Below, one piece after another: positions 4,784-12,904 of a stretch of DNA of 18,643 nt. The notes under the pieces were generated by a model that had not been told where the DNA came from, ran no database searches, and worked only from the letters and a program-made list of their open reading frames with translations. The first letter of the stretch is position 1. Every line of letters begins with the position of its first letter. Both the position numbers and the translations under genes were made by a program. The DNA comes from Desulfuromonadales bacterium C00003107 (GTDB taxonomy: Bacteria > Desulfobacterota > Desulfuromonadia > Desulfuromonadales > Syntrophotaleaceae): positions 1-18,643 of the forward strand of contig MAXT01000247.1 in NCBI GenBank assembly GCA_001751225.1. Reading direction: 5' to 3'.

Positions 4784-6585
4784 CATGTCCTCTTGAACAT
4801 GCGTTCAATTTCAGCCAGGGAAAGACGTTGCACAACGGGCCTACCGTGGGGACAATGGCCGTTGAAATCGACCTGATCGAGCTCCTGCAGCAGGTAGTCG
4901 ATTTCCGTCATGCTCAGTTGCTGGTTGGCGCGAATGACCCGATGACAGGCCATAAGGACCAACAACTGTTCGATTCGCTCCTCCACCAAGGAACTGCCAC
5001 CAAAAGAAGTCAATTCTGTAACCACGTCGCGAATCAGCTTTTCTGCCTCGGTATCCCCAAGGATCTGTGGAATTTCCTTGAGAACAAAAGAGTTGCCACC
5101 AAAACACTCCAGTTCAAAACCGAAGCTCTGCAACTCAGCTTCGTGTTCCGCGAGGGACGCTGCTTCACGGTGGTCGAAATCGAGCACCAAGGGGAAAAGC
5201 AAGCCTTGCCGCTCAACGCCACATCCACGGTACTGGGTTCGCAGCTTTTCGAAACCGATGCGCTCATGGGCAGCATGCTGATCGATGAGCACCAGGTTCT
5301 GTTGATCCTCACAGAGAATATAACTCTCGCAAAATTGGCCAATCACCCTGAGGCTAGCATAATAACCGCCGGCCTCATGCAATGGGGCAGCGCTCAACAG
5401 GTCTGGCAAATCGAGGGCACCGCTAATCTCTTCTGGTGGATCGACAGGATACATGGCCACACCCTCACCCACGGCCGCCGATCGATCGCCAGCCGCTTCG
5501 GCGGTGCTCAAGGGACGGGACGGCGAAGGCCAAATCGCCTTGTCTGCAGCTGCGACAGAAGGCCTAACGACCGCGGGAGTAGGCGACTGAGAGCCGGCAG
5601 AGCGAAGGGTATTCTGCAAGGTCTGAACGATGAAATCGTGCACCACGGATTGATCGCGAAACCGCACTTCATGTTTGGTCGGATGCACGTTGACATCGAC
5701 CTGTTCCGGTGCCATCTCGAGAAACAGCACCACGATCGGATGACGCCCTTTTAGCAACAGATGACGATACCCCTCCCGCAAAGCATGTTGTACCAACCGG
5801 TCCCGAATATATCGGCCGTTAATAAAGGTGAACTGGCTGCCGGTTGCAGAACGGTTGAGGGACGGCTGACTGATCAGACCATGCAAACGCATGCCGTCCA
5901 GCTTCCCTTCCACCGGCACCAAATCTTTCAGTACCACCCGACCGAGCAGACCGGCAACCCGCTCAGTCAAGTTTTTCTGCCGATTGAGATCGATCTGACG
6001 GCGACCATTATTAACCAGCTGAAACTGAACCTGGGGACAGGCCAGGGCCAACTTGGTAATCGTGTCACTGATATGCCCGGCTTCAGTCTCATCCCTGCGC
6101 AAAAATTTGCGGCGGGCAGGAGTATTAAAAAACAGGTTTCTGACTTCGATAAGAGTACCGACGGGCATACCGGTGGCCTCAGCATTTCGCACGGTTCCAC
6201 CATCGACCTGAATTTCCCAGCCCTCCAGGGCTTCGGCGGTACGAGTACGAAGCCGCAAGCGGGAAATGGCGGCAATCGAAGGCAGCGCTTCGCCACGAAA
6301 CCCGAGAGTCTGCAGATGAAAGAGATCCGCCTCGTTACGCAGCTTGCTGGTCGCGTGCCGCTCCAGGCACAGAAAGGCATCTTCCCGATCCATTCCGTGT
6401 CCGTTATCGGTGATACGAATCAGCCGTTTGCCCCCCGCCTCGATTTCCACAACGATTTTATTGGCATGAGCGTCAAGAGCATTTTCAATCAACTCCTTGA
6501 CCACCGATGCCGGGCGCTCAACTACCTCTCCGGCAGCAATCTGGTTACAGAGTTGTTCCGGCAGTATGCGGATTTGCTCCTTCAT
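4783..6585 (-). CDS. mutL: DNA mismatch repair protein MutL (endonuclease type)
   Basis: MutL links MutS mismatch recognition to strand incision. In the 600-aa protein the GHKL ATPase domain shows NQIAAGEVVERPASVVKEL with catalytic Glu31 and Asn35, then DNGHGMD, ATSKL, GFRGEAL and NLFFNTPARRKF. A variable Pro/Ala/Ser-rich linker spans about 325-410. The C-terminal domain carries DQHAAHERIGFE (435-446), i.e. DQHA(x)2E(x)4E. It also has ACHR (546-549) and CPHGRP (578-583), the metal-site motifs of MutL proteins that cut DNA themselves, so no MutH is expected. The start ATG 6585 is preferred over ATG 6606 because AGAAGG lies five bases upstream. It heads the operon that runs on through miaA and hfq, just downstream of the 6621-6652 terminator. 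Confidence 0.98.
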   Translation of the reverse strand: MKEQIRILPEQLCNQIAAGEVVERPASVVKELIENALDAHANKIVVEIEAGGKRLIRITDNGHGMDREDAFLCLERHATSKLRNEADLFHLQTLGFRGEALPSIAAISRLRLRTRTAEALEGWEIQVDGGTVRNAEATGMPVGTLIEVRNLFFNTPARRKFLRRDETEAGHISDTITKLALACPQVQFQLVNNGRRQIDLNRQKNLTERVAGLLGRVVLKDLVPVEGKLDGMRLHGLISQPSLNRSATGSQFTFINGRYIRDRLVQHALREGYRHLLLKGRHPIVVLFLEMAPEQVDVNVHPTKHEVRFRDQSVVHDFIVQTLQNTLRSAGSQSPTPAVVRPSVAAADKAIWPSPSRPLSTAEAAGDRSAAVGEGVAMYPVDPPEEISGALDLPDLLSAAPLHEAGGYYASLRVIGQFCESYILCEDQQNLVLIDQHAAHERIGFEKLRTQYRGCGVERQGLLFPLVLDFDHREAASLAEHEAELQSFGFELECFGGNSFVLKEIPQILGDTEAEKLIRDVVTELTSFGGSSLVEERIEQLLVLMACHRVIRANQQLSMTEIDYLLQELDQVDFNGHCPHGRPVVQRLSLAEIERMFKRT

Positions 6586-6620
6586 GCGAACCTTCTGCCA
6601 CGGCATAACAGCTAAGACGT

Positions 6621-6652
6621 AAAAAAGAGAGCGGTCAATATTTCGACCGCTC
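6621..6652 (-). terminator. Intrinsic terminator after the ExeA-like ATPase gene
   Basis: On the minus strand GAGCGGTC (6652-6645) pairs with GACCGCTC (6636-6629) around an eight-base loop, and a run of six T (6626-6621) follows. It lies between the ATPase stop (6679) and the mutL start (6585), so the two are separate transcription units. No convincing mutL promoter was found in the short remaining gap. Confidence 0.85.
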
Positions 6653-6678
6653 CATGAACTCGAATATGAGGGAAAGCC

Positions 6679-7581
6679 TTACAGCTTATGCTCAAGGGAA
6701 TCGAGCAGGTTTTCGATCTCCGCCAAATCGGAGTGATTTTCCGATTGAGCCAAATCGGTCAAGGGCTCCTTGAGTAAACCGAAGTCTCCGGCGACACTAT
6801 GCACGACGGGAACATCGACCTGATCCATCTTGCGCATGAAAGATTCAAACAGGCAGTTATCGCAGATGGTATTGATCAGACGCGGCACACCACCGGTAAA
6901 GCGATGAATGGCAGGAATAGCATCGTCGACAAAAATAGTCCGTTCAGCACCGGCAATACGCAACCGGTGATTAATGTAACTAGTCGTGGTCTCAACGGTA
7001 AAAGAATGCAGCTGATATTTGACCGCCACCCGCTGAGCCAATGGTTCGTCGAGACGCAGACAATCCTCAACTTCAGGCAAGCCGAAAAAGACGATATTGA
7101 GTAGCTTTTTGGAAGGGATCTCCAGATTAAGCAACCCCCGGAACTCTTCCATCAGTTCCCGGGTTTGTAACATCTGAGCCTCATCGATCAAGACCACGGC
7201 CCGGCGTCCAGACTCGTCGATCTGCAACAACCGGTCATAGAGTTGCTTAAGAAGGCTAAGTCGGTCGGATGCCGGTGCTTCAACGCCGAACTGCATAGCA
7301 ATGCGAGTTAGAATCCATTCGGGAGTGATACCAGAATGCACCATTACCAGCAGGGACGACTCATAGCGATCCTCAGGCAGACAGTCGAGCATGCGCCGCG
7401 CCAGGGTCGTTTTACCGGTGCCGATACCGCCGATCAGAACGGCTAACCCTTTATTGGAGTCGACGGCGTACATCAACCGCTGCAGCGATTGACGGTGTTG
7501 CTCACTGTTGAAATAAAAACGTGCGTCAGGAGCGTTAGAAAAAGGCTCCCTTTCAAACCCAAAATGTTGAGCGTAACTCAT
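6679..7581 (-). CDS. ExeA/GspA-like AAA ATPase
   Basis: A 300-aa P-loop ATPase of the ExeA/GspA group (AAA_22 type), whose members help secretion or pilus assemblies pass the cell wall; others act in polysaccharide export loci. The N-terminus YAQHFGFEREPFSNAPDARFYF is the family signature. Walker A is GGIGTGKT (51-58), Walker B VVLIDEAQ (129-136), a likely arginine finger lies in PLAQRV (R184), and sensor 2 is in GGVPRLINTICDNCL. After about residue 260 there is only a short acidic tail: no peptidoglycan-binding domain and no membrane segment, unlike ExeA itself. AAGGAAA nine bases before the ATG supports the start. It follows the large TPR gene by 107 bases and ends at its own terminator. 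No secretin or pilus gene is in the window, so the partner machine is unknown. Confidence 0.9.
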   Translation of the reverse strand: MSYAQHFGFEREPFSNAPDARFYFNSEQHRQSLQRLMYAVDSNKGLAVLIGGIGTGKTTLARRMLDCLPEDRYESSLLVMVHSGITPEWILTRIAMQFGVEAPASDRLSLLKQLYDRLLQIDESGRRAVVLIDEAQMLQTRELMEEFRGLLNLEIPSKKLLNIVFFGLPEVEDCLRLDEPLAQRVAVKYQLHSFTVETTTSYINHRLRIAGAERTIFVDDAIPAIHRFTGGVPRLINTICDNCLFESFMRKMDQVDVPVVHSVAGDFGLLKEPLTDLAQSENHSDLAEIENLLDSLEHKL

Positions 7582-7688
7582 CGGCCAATTTCCTTACAAA
7601 ACAGACTGTCATTCTTAGCTAACATCCTTTGCCCCCTCATGCATACTGAGGCGTTCCAGCAAGGGAAACAAATCGCGCCAGGTTGTAC

Positions 7689-9809
7689 CTAAATGTAAGA
7701 AACCCGGTTCTTATCCGAACCGTTACCGGAAGGACTTCCACCATTGTCGTCATCAAGACCTAGTTTCGTCCGCAACTGACGTATCTGTTCGTCAACATTA
7801 CGAAAAAAGGGGTCCACATCGGCAACACATTGAAAGCTATCGAGAGCCTCCAGGGGCTGTCCCCACTCTACATACAAGAGGCCCAACTCGTAATATAGGC
7901 TAATACGTTCGCCATCCTTGAGGGCTTCGTAAGCCAGACCTTCTTTGAAAGTCAAAACCGCTTGGTCAAAGGATCCCTTCTGAACCAAACAAACCCCCTT
8001 GAGAGTCAGACAATCAATGCGCCGTTGAGGATCGCCCACCACCTTGTCGAACTGGTCGATGGCATCGTCAAGCAGGCCCATCTCCTTGTAAGCAATTCCA
8101 AGATTGTAGTGCGTTTCAAAATCCTCAGCGGAAACCTGACTTTCCAGGCCCTTTCTAAAATCATTCAAAGAACCGTCGAGACGTGAGCGTTCCCGATCTT
8201 CCAAACGCTCCAAGCCGACAGCTCCGCCATCGGCTGCCAAACCTGGCGCCATCTCGCCCTCATCATCAGCCGCCGGAGCACCCCCAGCCTTAGTAATTCT
8301 CTCGAGCAATTGCTGAGCTTGAGGGCAATTTCCCAGCCGATCGAGCAACGACTGACACTTTTGGGAGGCCTCAATCAACAGCCCCTGTTGGAAGTAAAAC
8401 TCCGCCTCTTCCACTTCGCCAGACACGTCGATGGTGGGCTGGGCGGGCTGCGTATTGACCGCCGGATCTAATGGAGCATCGCCTGGCGCGGATACTTCAT
8501 CCGCACTCCCCGTATCGAGACCAAACTCGATACCATCCAAGTCCAGATCGTCGAATTCGAGGCCACCCTCTTGGGGCATATCCTGCTGTGGTTCCTGATG
8601 CTTTTCTATCTCAAAGGTCGACAGCTGATCGTCAACGCCTGACGAGGAGGATTGTTCATCATCCAGATCCAGCTCACCAAAACTGGCCGGCTCCGTTGAA
8701 CCGGCCATAACGTCGGCGACAACCTCATCCGCTATGGGCTCTTCATCCTGCTGAGAAGACATCAAGTCAAACAACTTGCCGCCTTCACCGGTCTGTTCAT
8801 AAATAGCCTGCAACGAAGCAACAGCCTGCTGGTTATCAGGCAACTGTTCCGTGATCGATTCGTATATTTCTTTGAGGTCTACAGCTCGCCCTTCGGCAAA
8901 AAAACCTTCCTTGAGCTGTTCCAGTTCAACCAGTGCCTGTTCCGCCTTTTCGTCGGACAAAAGAGCCCAGGCGTAATCCTTGCGCCAATCGAGATTATCG
9001 GCATCAATCTCCAGCAGCTGACCATAGGTCGCTGTTTCACTAGCATGATCGGCCAGAGCGCGATAGCTTTTAGCTAGCAACGACAGCGCCTGGCAATGCT
9101 GAGGATCGTCTTTTAGAACTTCTTGCAACCCTTCGACACTGCGGGCCGCCTGGCCACAGGCAAGAAAACCCCTGGCCAATTCAAGCTTGAGAGGAACGGA
9201 AGTCGGACAACCGACGAGTCCCACTGCTTGAATCTTTTCCACAGCGCCTAAATCAGCGGTTGGTATAAAGCGCTGCAGGGTCTCCACCAAGCATTCGGCA
9301 GCCCGTTCCGCCTGATGGGTCTGGCTGTATGCTTCGGCCACCTGCAGAGAGATACCTAAATTATTCGGGTCCAGGTCTTGCATTTGCCCCAGCACCTTGA
9401 TCGCCGCATCCAGTTCACCTTGTTGGCGATAAAGATTGAGCAGGTTGCGATATTCGGTCAGGGCATTGCCAACCAATCCCTGTTTGATATTGAGTTCCGC
9501 CAAATGCTGATAGACTTCAGGCTGGGTAGCATCGACCTTCTGCATCTGTTTGTAGACGGCCAGAGCCTTGAGGAAGAAACCGTTTTCCACGTAATGCTTA
9601 GCCACCCCTTCATAGGTTTCCAGGGCCTTTTCCGGCATTTGGTTACGGCTGTAAAGTTCAGCAAGTTTCTGCCGGTTGCGAATGTCCTTGGTATCGGCTT
9701 CAACTATCTTCTCGTAATCCTTGATAGCCTTGCCGATCTGGCCTTTAAGCAGATTTTTCTGCGCCGCAGCTAAAAGTTTTTCCTTTTTTGACAATGCCTT
9801 CACCCACAC
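7689..9809 (-). CDS. Large two-block TPR protein with acidic linker
   Basis: A 706-aa protein without signal peptide or membrane segment. Residues about 10-345 are TPR-like helical repeats (for example KGQIGKAIKDYEKIVEADTK, GFFLKALAVYKQMQKVDATQ, GELDAAIKVLGQMQDLDP). Residues about 350-465 form a low-complexity acidic linker with FGELDLDDE and LEFDDLDLDGIEFGLD. Residues about 465-680 hold a second block including EVEEAEFYFQQGLLIEASQK, THYNLGIAYKEMGLLDDAID and LYYELGLLYVEWGQPLEALD. It looks like a cytoplasmic scaffold. The start is a GTG at 9809 or 9803, neither with a clear ribosome site. The gene has a promoter candidate (9836-9865) and is followed by the ExeA-like ATPase, with which it probably forms a two-gene operon. 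No function can be assigned. Confidence 0.85.
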   Translation of the reverse strand: MWVKALSKKEKLLAAAQKNLLKGQIGKAIKDYEKIVEADTKDIRNRQKLAELYSRNQMPEKALETYEGVAKHYVENGFFLKALAVYKQMQKVDATQPEVYQHLAELNIKQGLVGNALTEYRNLLNLYRQQGELDAAIKVLGQMQDLDPNNLGISLQVAEAYSQTHQAERAAECLVETLQRFIPTADLGAVEKIQAVGLVGCPTSVPLKLELARGFLACGQAARSVEGLQEVLKDDPQHCQALSLLAKSYRALADHASETATYGQLLEIDADNLDWRKDYAWALLSDEKAEQALVELEQLKEGFFAEGRAVDLKEIYESITEQLPDNQQAVASLQAIYEQTGEGGKLFDLMSSQQDEEPIADEVVADVMAGSTEPASFGELDLDDEQSSSSGVDDQLSTFEIEKHQEPQQDMPQEGGLEFDDLDLDGIEFGLDTGSADEVSAPGDAPLDPAVNTQPAQPTIDVSGEVEEAEFYFQQGLLIEASQKCQSLLDRLGNCPQAQQLLERITKAGGAPAADDEGEMAPGLAADGGAVGLERLEDRERSRLDGSLNDFRKGLESQVSAEDFETHYNLGIAYKEMGLLDDAIDQFDKVVGDPQRRIDCLTLKGVCLVQKGSFDQAVLTFKEGLAYEALKDGERISLYYELGLLYVEWGQPLEALDSFQCVADVDPFFRNVDEQIRQLRTKLGLDDDNGGSPSGNGSDKNRVSYI

Positions 9810-9825
9810 GGTTAAAGTGATTAAA

Positions 9826-9841
9826 TATCTTTGCTAAGATA
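9826..9841. repeat. Short inverted repeat overlapping the TPR-gene -10 box
   Basis: TATCTT and AAGATA form a perfect 6-bp inverted repeat around the four bases TGCT (plus strand). The 9836-9841 arm is also the putative -10 box of the minus-strand promoter. It could be a repressor half-site pair, or chance in an AT-rich leader. Confidence 0.35.
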
Positions 9842-9865
9842 AACTAGAAACGAGCACCCTGTCAA
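9836..9865 (-). promoter_or_regulatory. Sigma70-like promoter of the TPR/ATPase unit
   Basis: On the minus strand a perfect TTGACA (9865-9860) is followed after 18 bases by TATCTT (9841-9836, four of six matches). Transcription would begin near 9829, about 20 bases before the GTG start. It separates this unit from rluB (ends 10001). The remaining gap, 9866-10000, holds no gene and no clear terminator. Confidence 0.5.
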
Positions 9866-10000
9866 GAACGGGAACGGGCTTTTCCCCTGCAGCGAAGCCC
9901 CTTTACATGAATACGAACCCACGGTAAAAGCAATTAAGGAAAAACTTCCCCCCGACCCAGCACAGGGCTTTTGCCCCTCCACTGGTCGACGCTGAAAAGA

Positions 10001-10711
10001 CTACAGTTTTTTGAGACGCTTCACCTCGCCGGTGGTTAAATGCCGATATTGCCCTAGGCGCAATCCTTCCAGAAGCAAAAAGGCCAAGCCAATACGTTTG
10101 AGGCGGCTCACAGAACAGCCCACCGCTTCACACATTCTTCGGACCTGACGATTGCGCCCCTCATTAATAGTCAACTCCAGCCAGGTATGACTACCGGACG
10201 AGCGAACATTCGCGACCTTAGCCGGAGCGGTAAGACCATCTTCCAGTTTAACACCCTCTTCAAGTCGCTGCCGCGCTGATGTATTCAACGCGCCACGCAT
10301 TCGCACCAAATATGTCTTGGCAACCTGATGGCGTGGATGAGTTAACCGCGCTGCCAGATCACCGTCGTTGGTCAGCAGCAGCAAACCTTCGGTATTGAGG
10401 TCCAGACGTCCGACGGCAAAAACCCGCACCTTGACATCCCGCAGCAGATCGCTGACCACCTTACGCCCCTGAGGGTCACGAGCCGTAGTGACATAGCCAG
10501 CCGGCTTATTAAGCAACAGGTATACTTTCGCCTGCTCCAGCCTTAAAGGTCGGCCATCTACTTCAATTCGGTCCTCCTCGACATCGGCTTGATCCCCAAG
10601 GCCAGCCACCCGGCCGTTCACAGTAACCCGGTCGGCGGAGATCCAACGCTCTGCCTCCCGCCTAGAGGCAAGACCGGCCGCAGCAATCAATTTTTGTAAT
10701 CGTTCTTTCAT
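10001..10711 (-). CDS. rluB: 23S rRNA pseudouridine synthase of the RsuA/RluB family
   Basis: This enzyme isomerises one uridine in rRNA to pseudouridine. The 236-aa protein starts with an S4 RNA-binding domain (about 1-60: RLQKLIAAAGLASRREAERW). The catalytic domain follows with LLLNKPAGYVTT and the active-site motif GRLDLNTEGLLLLTNDG (Asp104), then HPRHQVAKTYLV and INEGRNRQVRRMCEAVG. The position next to scpA/scpB matches the common scpA-scpB-rluB order in other bacteria and favours RluB over RluE/RluF; exact target specificity is inferred. There is no strong ribosome site, and the gene starts 34 bases after scpB, probably on the same transcript. No intrinsic terminator is evident after it. 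Confidence 0.93.
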   Translation of the reverse strand: MKERLQKLIAAAGLASRREAERWISADRVTVNGRVAGLGDQADVEEDRIEVDGRPLRLEQAKVYLLLNKPAGYVTTARDPQGRKVVSDLLRDVKVRVFAVGRLDLNTEGLLLLTNDGDLAARLTHPRHQVAKTYLVRMRGALNTSARQRLEEGVKLEDGLTAPAKVANVRSSGSHTWLELTINEGRNRQVRRMCEAVGCSVSRLKRIGLAFLLLEGLRLGQYRHLTTGEVKRLKKL

Positions 10712-10745
10712 TTATCACATCCGGTTTTAAAGAAGAGATTCGAAC

Positions 10746-11366
10746 TTATTCTAGAGAATCATCTTCGAGGGAAATTTGCTCTTCGACAGGCAATTCCATA
10801 TCGGCGAGCATGTCCGAGGGCAGGTCATTAAATTCCTTAAGGGTCGGTAAACCGGCCAAGTCGCGCAAGCCGAACAATTCAAGAAACTCTCTACTGGTTC
10901 CATAAATCAGAGGTTTCCCAGGGATATCTTTTTTTCCGAGAATACGAAACAGACGTTTGTCGAGAAGAGTTCTTATCACTCCCCCTGAATCGACCCCTCG
11001 CAGATAATCTATTTCCGCACGGGTGACAGGCTGCCGATAGGCAACAATCGCCAGAGTTTCCAAGGCGGCTCGTGAAAATCGGAATGGCCGGGTTTTACGA
11101 AACGCCCTGATCCATTCGGCATGTTCAGGCCGCGTTCGCAACTGAAAACCACCATCAACCAACTGCAAAGCGAATCCACGACTGCTACGTTCATAGTCCT
11201 CTTGCAAATCTTGCAAAAGGGTTTTGGCCTGCCTCTCCTCGATTTCGAGAACCAAAGCAATCCGATCAGGCCGTATCGGCCCATCAGCAACGAGCAACAA
11301 ACCTTCGATAACCGCTTTGAAATCAACTGTAACCAAGGGTCTCATCCTGCTGTAAGCATTGGTCAT
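10746..11366 (-). CDS. scpB: Segregation and condensation protein B
   Basis: ScpB is a winged-helix (kite) partner that, with ScpA, bridges the SMC heads in the bacterial condensin. The core is recognisable from VIEGLLLVADGPIRPDRIAL, the RFSRAALETLAIVAYRQPVTRAEIDYLRGVDSGGVIRTLLDKRLF block and KPLIYGTSREFLELFGL. The C-terminal tail is acidic. The start is ambiguous: TTG 11378, ATG 11366 and ATG 11345 are all in frame and all overlap the scpA 3' end. I chose 11366 for the GAAGA five bases upstream, but family alignments would also allow 11345. The overlap with scpA implies coupled translation and fixed stoichiometry. Confidence 0.95.
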   Translation of the reverse strand: MTNAYSRMRPLVTVDFKAVIEGLLLVADGPIRPDRIALVLEIEERQAKTLLQDLQEDYERSSRGFALQLVDGGFQLRTRPEHAEWIRAFRKTRPFRFSRAALETLAIVAYRQPVTRAEIDYLRGVDSGGVIRTLLDKRLFRILGKKDIPGKPLIYGTSREFLELFGLRDLAGLPTLKEFNDLPSDMLADMELPVEEQISLEDDSLE

Positions 11367-12084
11367 CGACGTCTTCAACAGCGTAAAGCCAGATGGAACT
11401 GTCCCGACCGTTCTGCATTAATCGGGCAAGACGCATTTTAACCAACTCCAACATCGCCAGAAACGTCACGACCACTTCGTTACGACCAACTACACTGGGC
11501 AACAAATCTCCAAAAGCCAAACTGCCACGTTCGCTCAAAGACACAAGGATCTGATTGATCCTATCCGTCACAGACAACCGTTCACGGCTTATCTCGTGAA
11601 CGCTTTCTTCACCATTGCCCTGAATTAATTGACGAAAAGCAGCGACCAGCTCAAAAAGACCGACCGGCTCCCATTCTGCAGCCTCGTTCTCATCGCCTTC
11701 AGCCTCAGGGGAGCTGCTTAAAAAAACATCCCTTCCCAGCAGAGGCAAGGCATCAAGGGAAATAGCGGCGTCCCGATATCTCTGGTATTCCAGAAGGCGT
11801 TTCACCAGCTCGGTCCGAGGATCGGGATCTACCTCCTCTGCCGCCTCTTCTTCATCTCGAGGCAAAAGCATCCGTGACTTGATATGCAACAGGGTGGCTG
11901 CCATCACCAGAAATTCGCCGGCCAAATCGAGGTTAAGGCTTTTCATAACCTCGATAGTCGCCAGGTATTGGGCAGTAATTTTCGCGATGGGGATATCATA
12001 AATGTCCATCTCATGCTTTTGGATGAGATGGAGCAGTAGGTCAAGAGGCCCTTTGAAACTATCGAGATCTATCTGATAAGGCAT
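11323..12084 (-). CDS. scpA: Segregation and condensation protein A
   Basis: ScpA is the kleisin subunit that closes the SMC ring. The 253-aa sequence begins MPYQIDLDSFKGPLDLLLHL and continues with IQKHEMDIYDIPIAKITAQY, the usual N-terminal SMC-neck-binding part, followed by DLAGEFLVMAATLLHIKSRMLLP. The middle is acidic (EEEAAEEVDPDP, SSSPEAEGDENEAAEWE). The C-terminal winged helix includes VVVTFLAMLELVKMRLARLMQ. It lies ten bases after the M50 protease gene, and its end is overlapped by scpB. The smc gene is not in the window. Confidence 0.96.
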   Translation of the reverse strand: MPYQIDLDSFKGPLDLLLHLIQKHEMDIYDIPIAKITAQYLATIEVMKSLNLDLAGEFLVMAATLLHIKSRMLLPRDEEEAAEEVDPDPRTELVKRLLEYQRYRDAAISLDALPLLGRDVFLSSSPEAEGDENEAAEWEPVGLFELVAAFRQLIQGNGEESVHEISRERLSVTDRINQILVSLSERGSLAFGDLLPSVVGRNEVVVTFLAMLELVKMRLARLMQNGRDSSIWLYAVEDVDDQCLQQDETLGYS

Positions 12085-12094
12085 AACATGCTCA

Positions 12095-12778
12095 TCAGGA
12101 GCCTACCGAAGGAATAAATTGTTGAATAGCCGCCGCCTGCGGGCCGGCCAACCACTGAGCAGCAAAAGAAACTGTCTGGAATAATGCAGTCCTACCAAAT
12201 GGCGTAATAAACAAAAGAACTATCACTATCATAAACCCAACGGGTTCAACCCGCGCTAGCCATTTGGCTTGGGTTTCAGGAAGTAGTCCCATGACAACCC
12301 GTCCGCCATCTAGGGGAGGAACAGGCAGCAGATTCAGTGCGGCCAGCAGCAGATTAATATACAAGCTGAACCCCGCCATAAGAATTAACGGCTGCCCAAG
12401 GGACAAGGCTCCCCCCCCGAGCTGCGACTCGGCCAGGGGCAACATAAGCAACAAGCGCAGCGACACAGCGGAAACACCGGCAAGAACCAGATTGGTGACC
12501 GGCCCAGCCAAAGCGACCCATAACATGTCTTGGCGGGGTCGTTTAAAATTAAGGGGATTAACCGGTACCGGTCGTGCCCAGCCGAATCCAACCAAGAACA
12601 GCACCACAAGTCCAAAGGGATCTATATGCTTAAGGGGATTAAGTGTCAGGCGCCCTAACATACGGGCGGTCGGGTCACCAAGACGCTCCGCAACATAACC
12701 GTGGGCAACTTCATGTAGGACAATGGCCAACAGCCCAGGCACCAGCATAACCGAAATCTTAACCAGCAATATTTCCAT
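12095..12778 (-). CDS. Site-2-protease-like M50 membrane metallopeptidase
   Basis: A 227-aa integral membrane protease of the short, PDZ-less M50 type. The zinc-binding HEVAH is at residues 22-26 inside the first hydrophobic segment (LLAIVLHEVAHGYVAERLGD). The third ligand is in LNLLPVPPLDGGR (Asp157). The substrate is unknown; such minimal S2P proteins commonly sit before scpA in many bacteria without a proven functional link. AAGGA five bases before the ATG supports the start. A promoter-like sequence at 12808-12836 suggests this gene can start a transcript of its own with scpA, scpB and rluB. Confidence 0.93.
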   Translation of the reverse strand: MEILLVKISVMLVPGLLAIVLHEVAHGYVAERLGDPTARMLGRLTLNPLKHIDPFGLVVLFLVGFGWARPVPVNPLNFKRPRQDMLWVALAGPVTNLVLAGVSAVSLRLLLMLPLAESQLGGGALSLGQPLILMAGFSLYINLLLAALNLLPVPPLDGGRVVMGLLPETQAKWLARVEPVGFMIVIVLLFITPFGRTALFQTVSFAAQWLAGPQAAAIQQFIPSVGS

Positions 12779-12807
12779 AACCTTCCTTGAAAAGAGCTTG
12801 ACCGTTC

Positions 12808-12836
12808 TTTTTAACAGATAGCAACAGCTAAGTCAA
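12808..12836 (-). promoter_or_regulatory. Promoter candidate for M50-scpA-scpB-rluB
   Basis: On the minus strand TTGACT (12836-12831, five of six) and TAAAAA (12813-12808, four of six) are separated by 17 bases. The start of transcription would be near 12800, just ahead of the M50 ribosome site. The 126-base gap 12779-12904 shows no terminator for the upstream fusion gene, so readthrough is also likely. Confidence 0.4.
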
Positions 12837-12904
12837 TTTACCCCTGAATCAAGCCTACGTCATTGAATTGATAAACCAGCCCTTTATTTGCTGCATTTAC
12901 TGCC

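Noticed and set aside
4828..6615. Long plus-strand open frames (308 and 284 codons) opposite mutL
   Set aside because: They are antisense to a textbook MutL, show no recognisable domain and have low-complexity composition. They arise from codon bias on the other strand.
6585..6650. TTGACC on the minus strand within the terminator hairpin as a mutL -35 box
   Set aside because: No acceptable -10 lies 16-18 bases downstream, and the hexamer is part of the terminator stem.
9866..10000. Short GC-rich hairpins (for example GGGC-AAAA-GCCC) after rluB as a terminator
   Set aside because: Stems are only four to six base pairs and no T-run follows at the right distance on the minus strand.
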